Shown in pieces: positions 56,032-64,000 of a DNA stretch of 64,000 nt. The stretch is from Tetraselmis striata. Its lineage: Eukaryota > Chlorophyta > Chlorodendrophyceae > Chlorodendrales > Chlorodendraceae. The notes under the pieces are model-generated. The model did not search any database. It was given only the letters and a program-made list of their open reading frames with translations, and had not been told where the DNA came from. The translations under genes and the position numbers were made by a program. Location of the stretch: the NCBI GenBank assembly GCA_006384855.1, contig VCJN01000517.1, positions 124,001 through 188,000 on the forward strand, read 5' to 3'. Every line of letters starts with the position of its first letter. Positions within the stretch are counted from its first letter, which is position 1.

Positions 56032-57323
56032 AATCTCTGCCCTGGAACCCGGCCAACACCTGGCAGGCCTGCATGCAACTTCCCCTCAGTGCGCACCAGA
56101 AACTACCTTACGTCCTAGGACCCCTGCCTCACCCTGAGAAAGGTCCAGATTAGGACCCCTATTCTTTTGAGAGATACAAATCGACATTTTGGTGGGTCAG
56201 CGGCATTATCTTTCGTAAATATATTTCGTTTTTTAAATAAGTGTGTCGAATCTCCTCACCCCTTCACCCCATCTCTGAACCTAGCCTCACTCCAGTAGAC
56301 TCCTTTAAGCGCCCGCGCGGCCGCACCAGACGCGCCTCGGGCATCCACGCTGATGCTCTCGGAGCAACATGTGATTGGAGGTGTCGCCGTTATACGAGTT
56401 TGTGCTATGAGTGCTCGCACTCGGAAAGCAATCCTGGTATGCAGTCCGCACCTCCGCTCTTGACCCGCGTCCCGTGACTGGTTGTAACAGTACCTCGTGC
56501 GGTCAGAGCTCAGCGAGTTTCTGGTGCTGGTCTGTATTTTGGAAAACCCGGTCAGAACGGAGGAGGTTATGATCTCAAGCCAGAGGAGCCACTCGCGTAG
56601 CAGGCTTTGCATCTACTCGCGAGATCCCCTCGTTACCGGCACCTCTGCTCAAGGCTTGACGAAGTTACGGGTCTGGACCACGCGGACTTCGCTCTCCAAT
56701 GTACACCAAGGAGGATTAAGCTGCTAGCGGGCTTCCCTGTTAATTTCGCAGTACAGTAGACCTTATAATGGACCGTTCGGGGGACATCCCCTGGTTGGAC
56801 AGTCCCAGAGTATTCCATGCCCGGGTAAACGTGTATGGCTCATCGTCCCGGCCGGTACTTAGATTCTGGGTACAGCCCTGATGGGACGGGTGTAATGACT
56901 GACTGACTTTCGGGGGGTGGGGGTGCAGCACCCGCTCGCTGCGGCGGCCCGCCAAAAGGCCCGATCGCGGCGCGCACTCACCTGCAGGGTAGCACGCTGT
57001 GGAAGGTACATCCGAAGGAGGGCACCGGAGGGGTACCAGCGGCACCGCGCTGCACCGGGGCGAGCGACAGTGGGGAGATGGCAGTTTAAAAGTATTTTGC
57101 GAGAACGGCGGGTCTCCGGTCAACAAGGACGCTCGGCCGCTCCAGCCCGGCCGCCCAGCAATGACCGGTTATCGCGACGCTCCGCGATGACCGCTCGAGG
57201 TAGAAGTACCGGGGTACCGTTCACTGTGGCTTGAGGTCGCGGAGTGGGGCAGAAATATAGTCGCCAAGTTAGCCAAGGATTACAGGTACCAAGTTTAGGG
57301 TTGACGCCTGCTCGTCCCAGCCC
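56032..57323. other. transposon rubble, no gene seen
   Basis: Short frames on both strands without motifs. GC-rich toward 57000. Confidence 0.4.
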
Positions 57324-57659
57324 GTGGCAAGGCGACACCGCTTCGTCCCGTGCGTCGTCGAGGAGGGCGGGCGCCTGGGCGAGCACCTGCTCGCTCTACT
57401 CAAGGAGCTTGCGGAGCGAGGCATCGCAAGCGGCCACCTAAAGCAACCCCCCTCGTGGCGTGAGCTCCGGCCAGCCGCCCTGGTTGCCCACTGGATACGG
57501 AAGTGGACTGCGAAGCTTTCTGTGGCTCTGCACATATTTCTCGCCGAATATCTCTGTCGGCACACCGGAAGCCGTCCCTTCGGCTTCGGCGGAAGATCTT
57601 TTAGGCCGGCCGGCCGTCAATTACCTGCCGCATCGCCGGGCCCCGCGGCCCGGCGCTAA
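57324..57659 (+). pseudogene. second retroelement C-terminal domain fragment
   Basis: RFVPCVVEEGGRLGEHLLAL followed by LKELAERG and a W..KWTAKLSVAL helix. It matches the F.P.VVE..GRLG core seen at 40442–41157 and the usual continuation of that domain. No start and no upstream RT. The 3' end is followed by a GC-rich inverted repeat (about 57630–57652) able to form a hairpin. Confidence 0.4.
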
Positions 57660-57773
57660 GAGGGTTCTGCTTAAATGTAGGCTTTTTCCTCCCCCAGTAC
57701 TTTGCGTGCATTCTCCGGACGCTCTCCCTGTAACTATAGTTGCCAAAATCCCGGAATGTTGAAAGAGCGGATT

Positions 57774-57835
57774 GAATTATTCTGCAATCATTCTAAATCT
57801 AGAATGATTCTCAGAATCATTCTGAGAATCTTTGA
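57774..57835. repeat. AGAATNATTC palindrome cluster left of the hAT gene
   Basis: Several overlapping GAAT-N-ATTC words (GAATTATTC, GAATGATTC, GAATCATTC), preceded by GGAATGTTGAAAG at about 57757. A similar cluster preceded by the same 13 bases lies right of the gene (61930–62003). Confidence 0.55.
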
Positions 57836-58313
57836 AACATCTAAACACTGGCGAAAAGTGCGCGCGCGGCCCGTCCTTCGTCTGCATATCTGGGCATCTA
57901 CGGGTGCCCTGTACTCACGTCCCCTAGCGACTGCCTCGTACAGGAACTGTCGTACATGCCTCGACTGCCTCATCGACTACTCATCGTGCACGAGTTCATG
58001 TACCTAGGTACATACAGAGGAACAGTGCTCGCTAATACTCGTACGCTATATCGTCGCAGATCGAGAGGGCAAATTAAATGAAGTTGATTATGCGTTCAGT
58101 CAGCGTCGGATTAATAATGCCGGGAGTACCCGTATTGCTCCTGTTATGCTGTTGATATTAATCCTGATCATGATGATGCTGATACGAACATATATGCTTT
58201 AAGTAGTAAAAACATGCATGTGACGTCCCACATAACAATGCGTGCCAGAAGGATGAGAAGGCCGGCATGCCTACTTCACATTTATTGCTGCAAGTAGCTA
58301 GCCAATAACATTA

Positions 58314-58318
58314 TTACA
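58314..58318 (-). promoter_or_regulatory. TGTAA polyadenylation signal of the hAT transposase gene
   Basis: The + strand TTACA, 19 bases after the stop at 58337 on the gene strand. Confidence 0.6.
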
Positions 58319-58336
58319 CCAAATCACCAAATTCGA

Positions 58337-61300
58337 TCAACCCGCGCCCTCATCCGCATTGGCTAGCGCAGCATCACCAATATCTCCCTCGTGGTTGGTT
58401 GCGTTGCCAGTAACATTCGAAGATGCGGCAGCAACATCCATCGCAGCAATCTCTTGGAGCAGCATATCCTCTATCATACCTACCATCTCCTCATCTATGG
58501 AATCAAGCAGCCGCATGTTGACATAGCAAAACATCAGCTTCACTACGCGCTGATGTTTTAGAGCAGCCCGCCCTTTTGTTTGAATCAGTTTGTGTATGCT
58601 GTTCATGCGCTCTACGGGCGCTGCGGTAGGTGCAAGCGACAAAACCCTGACTGCTATCTCAGACAACTTCTTTGCAGACTTCACAGTCTTGCCCATTGTC
58701 TTCCACCACGTAATAGCGCAATTACCATTGCTCATGGCAGCTTGGCAGTACATGATAGCCTCAGACACACAGTGAGGCAGCTTGCCCAAGTTGTGGTCCC
58801 GCAAGTACTTCTCCTTCAACCGTGCAAACTCCCGCTGGTGAGTCTGCTCAGCAAAGTCCTTCATCATGCCATAACCGCCATCGCCGTTATGGAACTTCAT
58901 GAACTCGTTGACGCACTGGGCTAGTTCCACGTCATCGCAAAACTTGCCAAAGATCTTCTGGAATGCGCCAATAGCATTCAAAGGAAGCTCTTCAACAAGC
59001 CGGCATAGGAAGGGATCCAGGAAATAGGCCACCATGTGAACATCATCGTAAAGCCCAGCTTGGATGCGACCAGTCGCTCCCCATCTAGCATGGAAGGCAC
59101 GGAAAGCTTTCACAGACAAAGGCTCTTGCCCATCCAGCAGCACACCATCAAGCGCTCCGGAGGTCCATTGTGCCACATCGTTGCCAATGTGCAGCATGAT
59201 GAGGTACACGAAGGAAACTCTCGTGGTGTTGCCCTCGATGAACTGCAGGGCGTCGCTGACAGGCAGCAACAGGTTCACAGCGCACTGCATGTCCTCCCAC
59301 TTGGACCTGGTATCGACGACATCCAGGAACAGCTCCCGGTTTGCCACAGCGCTGCCATCCTTGTTTTGTGATACGTCCTCCCAAGAGGCGTCGTCTACCA
59401 TGTCGCGCAGGTGCCGTTTGTTGCTCAGGACACTCTGTATCATGAGGCATGCATACCCAAACCTGGTATCTGGGAATGTGCGCAGGCCAACGCCCTGTGG
59501 CCCTTTGATTCGCAGGAACAACTGGCGTAAGCGGTCATGTTGAACAATGAAGAGCACAATAGTCTTAGCAGTGTTCACGGTCTCGTCCAACAGTTTGGCA
59601 AAGTCCTCGCACAACAAATCCAGCACGTGCGCCACACATCCGATGGAGAGCAAAGTGGGAAATAGTTCCACGAGAGCTGTAAGGGTGTTCCGCATGTATC
59701 TGACGTTGTCCGCCACGACGCCAGCCCAGTCTATGATAGGCCGAGTTTCAAGCTGAGCCTTAAACAAAGGAACGTACATGTCCACATCCTCACGATCTAC
59801 GCCTACCGGATGGGAGTCCTTGAAGGCCAGCCACGATTGAAGTTGCTCGGTGAAGTTCACTACCTTGTCGCCGGCCTCGGTCTTGAAGCCGTCACCGGCC
59901 AGGGTATACAACGACGTAGTGGCAGTGCTACTGAACGTCTTGTCTAGCCGCTCTTTGATTTGAGCGTACAGGTCGTCCAAGCCCTTGCTGCTGAACCACG
60001 ATCGAGACATCAGCCAGTCATTGACAACAAATCCGGGTCGAAGAATGCTCAGAAGAGCAATAAAGTATGCACTCTGCACAATGGCAAAGGGCAGCCCACA
60101 GCCCACAATAAACTTGGTGATGGCCATATTAATCTCTGCAGCTTGCTGCCCGGTCACTGAGTCCACAAACTGCAGCATAGGCCCCTCACGGGCAGCCTGT
60201 TGGCCGGCTGGTTGGCCGGCTGGCTGGCACGCCGGCTGCGCAACATGCTGAGACAGTCCAGCCCGGGCTGCGCAGTTGCCGCCACCATGGTTGCCAACTT
60301 GCGCTGACTCAGAGACCAGGGGGTGCATGACCACGGTCTGAGTTTTGCGGCCCCCACCACCAGTCCGGCGCCGTTGAAATGAGCCTGAAGTTGCGTCATT
60401 GAGCTCCGGTATCTTGTCCTGCATGTTGCAAAATTTGTATTCAAGCACTTGGTACATGCATGTATAGATATAAGCAGTGTGCGTGGAAGCATGGCAACAA
60501 AATCAAGTTGATGGCTTACCTCAGGCAGCTCGGTACACTTCAAAAAATGTTCCAGCATCTTGGTCGTGGGCAGATTTCCCTTTTGGGCTTTCAGCTTGTA
60601 AGTGCAAAAGGTACATCCAAAGGCCTTTATCGGGCGGACATCAAATGTCTCTGTGTCACCGTTGATGAAGCTCTCATTAACAGATGTCTCGCGGCAAAAT
60701 CCAAGGCCAACCAGGTTGAACGAGCGCCGCCCCCCGGTATGGCCTCTGCCATACGAACGATGGTGCTGGCGCTGAGGCAATAATGGACAAGCACCCTGAC
60801 GCGAGCCCTCCCCATTATCTGGACCAGGTGTAGCTTCAGTAGGTGCTGGCGCGAGCGGTGCTGGTGTTGGTCGCGTTGGTGGCGCTAGTGGCCTTGATTG
60901 TGGTAGTGGCCTTGCGGGGCTTGGGGCGCCTGTAATACCGTGGATATACTCAGCATTTTTGAAGAGAACGGACAGTGAGACAGGCGACACATAAAGGCGT
61001 TAAGGAATCAGGGGAACGAACATACTCTGTGAGACTGCAGAGGCGAGAAGGGATGAAGCCGCAATGTCCGCGTCACTGGGCGCGCCGCCAGCGCCGTCTC
61101 CTGGAGGCGGCAGCGGTCCATTGTCCTTTGCCTGCTTTTTGAGGCAAGGCAAACAAAGCTTGCGCATGTCGCAGTTGGCGAAGAGTTCCGAGAACTTGGC
61201 CTCGTACTCGCCCTGGCAAAGATGATGCAGCGAGTTGATGCATCCTGGCTCTCCACAGCTACTGAGCTGCGGGCCACCAACAACGGCCACCCGGCAGTGA

Positions 61301-61699
61301 TCTCCGTAGGAGCATACGCGCACAGTGTCTGGATTCGGAATGCTAGTCGGCAGGAGGGCCTGATTGGCGACACGCTCTGGATCTGCCGCTGGTGCCGGTG
61401 GCTCAGCTTGGCCTGGCGCATCGCATGTGGGACCACACACAGTCGGCATTCTTGCGTATGCAGTATGCAGCCATAACGGCTTAAAGAGGCAGCACTAAAA
61501 CATGTAAACATAAAGCGAGATATCGAGAGAGAAGGAGGGGTGTAGGGAGAGAGGAAGAGAAAGGGCGAGAGAGAGAGAGAGAGTGAGGGAGAAAAACTGA
61601 GCGAGAAAGTAAAAGGGGAAAAGCCGAGGAGGGCATACCTGGCGCGGCGGAAAGAGATGACCCTGCATCTTCCGCGAGCGAGCCCATAGGCGCGTCCAT
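58337..61699 (-). CDS. hAT-superfamily transposase, four exons, apparently intact
   Basis: Exons 61639–61699, 61026–61412, 60520–60929 and 58337–60418 join in frame (phases 1, 1, 0) to 979 residues, ATG 61697–61699. Exon 2 has a Cys/His cluster (CGEPGCINSLHHLCQ ... KLCLPC), a likely extra zinc finger. Exon 3 has a BED-type finger (CTFCTY ... HFLKC). Exon 4 has the DUF659-like core with the GCVAHVLDLL block and the C-terminal hAT dimerisation region (ITWWKTMGKTVKSAKKLSEI ... APVERMNSIHKLI ... KHQRVVKLMFCYVNMRLL). Such proteins cut and move hAT elements. The open frame over 980 codons suggests recent activity or domestication. Terminal inverted repeats were not resolved. Confidence 0.8.
61556..61600. 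repeat. GA-rich microsatellite in or near the first intron/5' region of the hAT gene
   Basis: AG/GA repeats inside intron 1 (61413–61638) of the model. Confidence 0.85.
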
Positions 61700-61929
61700 A
61701 CTGCGCACTAGCTAGCAGTGTAGCACGGAAAACAAAAGCCCTTGTGCAGCGCTTGTGACGCGAGTAGGCGACCGCATGAGCTATGAGGCAGCGGCTGGCC
61801 TGCCGAGTGTAGCGGCCGTGTGATCGGCTGTTCGCTGAGACATGCCAGCAGCCGCTAATACGGCGCGATGTTGCGGGCGACGCCTGTGGCTGCGGGGCGG
61901 GGAGCGCGCGTCGCGCCCCTGAAAGATTT

Positions 61930-62003
61930 TGGAATGTTGAAAGAATGGACGTCGAATCATTCTGAATCTTTCTAGAATTATTCTCGTTTCAAACATTCTG
62001 AAT
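61930..62003. repeat. AGAATNATTC palindrome cluster right of the hAT gene
   Basis: GGAATGTTGAAAG (about 61931) followed by GAATCATTCTGAAT and GAATTATTC words, mirroring the left cluster. Possibly subterminal transposase-binding sites. Confidence 0.5.
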
Positions 62004-62118
62004 TATTCTCTTGGCAGCTATACCTGTAACCCCCTTCCTCTACACACTTTCACAACTATCTTTCACAACTTTTCCGGGTGACTTCATCATTTATCGCGGC
62101 CACAGTCCTATACAGTGC

Positions 62119-62137
62119 GAATGATAAGTTATCATTC
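62119..62137. repeat. 19-bp perfect palindrome
   Basis: GAATGATAAGTTATCATTC reads the same on both strands about a central G. Its right half AGTTATCATT recurs at 62816 and 63027, and as AGTTATAATT at 62878. Confidence 0.85.
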
Positions 62138-62303
62138 CGTCATCACCGCCGGCCGTACAGGATAGCGGATTCGCGCGGGAACCGTGCCGGGCAGCGCACC
62201 CGGCATCGCCCGCACTCCGCATCCTCCACCCAAACCCACTTGCCGACACCTCCTCGGCCCAGTCAAGCGCAGCGACTCCCGCCCCGCCCGCACGACACCG
62301 AAG

Positions 62304-62912
62304 ATGAGCAACGAACTTTTGGATTATGGTGGCGTAGGGGACGAGGACGACAAGCTGGAGGCGGATGAAGGCGGGGACGGCAGCGACAGCGAAGCCTGCG
62401 GAGATGCCGGCGGCGAAGACGCTGCCAGCGAACAAGCGGGCGAGGACGCCCCAACTGCAAACGAGAACGCCCCCACTGACAGCCTAGACCCGGAGTCCGA
62501 CTTCCCGCTGGTGGACAACAATGCCGGTGGTGGGGAGGCAGCTGACGGCGGCGACGGCGGAGGCCGTGGGCGAGGTCGAGGGCGTGGGCGTAGACGAGGC
62601 TCCGCATATCTGTGGCGATGTGGCCGCTGTGGGCGTGCAGTGCAGACGCCTGTGGGTCGTTTGGGCTGCGCCTACGGGTGCGCACAGGCGGGGCACGCGG
62701 GCGGGGATCTCGAGCTGATGGTCCGCAATGGCGGTCGGACCGGGTGGCAGAGGCGACAACTACAGGCGGGCGGCGGCCACAGGGGCGTAAAAAACGTACC
62801 GTACGGGACGGAAAAGTTATCATTACCTAACTCTTGCGCTCTTCAATCCGGAGCGGCTTCGGGATTGAAGAGTGATCAAGTTATAATTCGGAATGACTCG
62901 CACTCTGTCTAA
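62304..62912 (+). CDS. acidic N-terminus, RG-rich middle, zinc-ribbon-like protein
   Basis: 202 codons from ATG 62304. An Asp/Glu-rich N-terminus, then GRGRGRGRGRRRG, then WRCGRCGRAVQTPVGRLGC and AYGCAQAGH, a C-x2-C...C-x3-C zinc-ribbon-like pattern. The layout is similar to the ORF at 37817. The last 50 residues run into AT-rich DNA with the AGTTATCATT motif and may not be coding. No family recognised; a transposon-encoded protein is possible. Confidence 0.4.
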   Translation: MSNELLDYGGVGDEDDKLEADEGGDGSDSEACGDAGGEDAASEQAGEDAPTANENAPTDSLDPESDFPLVDNNAGGGEAADGGDGGGRGRGRGRGRRRGSAYLWRCGRCGRAVQTPVGRLGCAYGCAQAGHAGGDLELMVRNGGRTGWQRRQLQAGGGHRGVKNVPYGTEKLSLPNSCALQSGAASGLKSDQVIIRNDSHSV

Positions 62913-64000
62913 TTATCCATAGCGATACCCGTTCTACACGGACCGTCAGATCGCCGCGGGTACAGGTGGACGAGATCTTGACCGTTCATTTTACCCTGAA
63001 CGTGCACCGTTACGAGTTTAGAAAAAGTTATCATTCGTGTATATGAAGAGGGTTAAAGTATCTCAAGTTATTGAATAACTCAAAACGCTGCATATATGTG
63101 TGTCTGTGTGTGTGTGTGCCCGGGCCGTGGGACCGTTAGTCATCTGAAACATTTAAAATACATATTTTGGAATGGATCTACGGATCCGTGGCTGTAACGC
63201 AATCATGTCGTATACCGCGCCGCGGGAGGGGTCCACCCACCTCGCCAACCCCATATTGGGCCAGAGGCCCGCGACGAAGGACGTGCCCACCGGCACGTGG
63301 GGAAATAATCTGGCGGGGTTAAGGACTACCGGCCGGCCGGTCGTCGCCGTGCGCGTCAGGACACCCATGGGTGACTCGAAGTGGCGAGCGTTGGGATGGC
63401 TGCGGCAACCGCCGAACGGGCCGAAGACCGCGAGTTAGGAGTCGGTCAGACCGCCGCCGCTGCAGGGCCACTACTACCACGGCGTTCCTATGTATAAATA
63501 TATTCCCGGCGCGCTAATTTTTTACGAGATACCGTCGTACGGGCCTCGTCATGGCGGGTTCCGCATACCGCTCACACCCGACCACCCGGCCACCCGACTC
63601 ACAGTACACGCGCGTGCCACCCGTGGCCACAGCCATTGCGCATCCTGACCTCCGTACCCTCGAACCTTATCCCAGAATATTCTCTACGCGCGCCGGTGGA
63701 GCTGGTGTTGCGCATAGTCGTCAACGCTGGCACCGTATACGTCGCTGTGAGGTACGGGCGCGCCCCATTTCGCGCCACCCACTCACCCCCGAGCACCCGC
63801 CCGAAGCCACATGGAGGAGTGGTCGGCAGCCCTCCCGCCCGACACACGCCCCATAGTGCTAGTGAGGATGATAGCTGAGGTCGCCACTGTGGCGGATTTT
63901 TGAGTTGCGCCCTGAACCTTTCGCATTGCGTTCCGTTGTCACAGGCGGTTAGAGGCTGAAATGATAATTCCGTTGTCAAGCTTTTGTGTTGCTATGTCAA
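62913..64000. other. window edge, no confident gene
   Basis: A TG microsatellite near 63097–63117. Overlapping frames on both strands between 63153 and 63980 (for example − strand RGAVYDMIALQPRIRRS) lack motifs, starts and splice context. Confidence 0.35.

Noticed and set aside
58580..60251. Several + strand ORFs of 60–160 codons
   Set aside because: They are antisense shadows of the hAT transposase exon.

Overview
This window is nuclear DNA from a eukaryote, most likely a chlorophyte green alga. The reasons are: genes cut into many short GC-rich exons by GT–AG introns; the TGTAA polyadenylation word behind five of the better-supported genes (9460, 10805, 45502, 52590, 58314, read on the gene strand); a starch-binding/coiled-coil gene of the SAGA type known from algal pyrenoids; and algal-type transposons. 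More than thirty pure G or C runs of about 14–32 bases lie in introns and intergenic DNA.

Layout. 1–3300 holds a 5'-truncated LINE with a 12-bp target-site duplication, inserted in a tRNA-like (SINE-like) sequence. 3475–9278 (+) is a multi-exon coiled-coil gene. Tail to tail with it, 10849–25400 (−) is a 40-exon gene for a protein of about 2,000 residues: an acid-free, transit-like leader, two CBM20 starch-binding domains, then a coiled coil built from nine tandem copies of a three-exon unit. 27513–31570 is a decayed Ty1/copia-type element that carries a C5 cytosine DNA methyltransferase between gag and protease. 31.8–43 kb is transposon rubble: an Ulp1-like protease ORF, tandem foldback repeats, Cys-rich ORFs and retroelement fragments. 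43205–45490 (+) is a secreted or membrane gene of unrecognised family. 46.3–52.6 kb has small unassigned genes, a Tudor-like domain and a 30-bp minisatellite. 52642–55905 (−) is a large intronless acyltransferase-3/SGNH gene of bacterial type. 58337–61699 (−) is an apparently intact four-exon hAT transposase gene. 62–64 kb holds an acidic/zinc-ribbon ORF near a palindromic motif.

Host function is concentrated in three places: the SAGA-like gene (starch and perhaps Rubisco-matrix organisation), the convergent coiled-coil gene, and the acyltransferase. Most of the rest is mobile DNA in stages of decay. All exon boundaries are inferred from splice motifs and reading-frame phase; there is no transcript evidence here.
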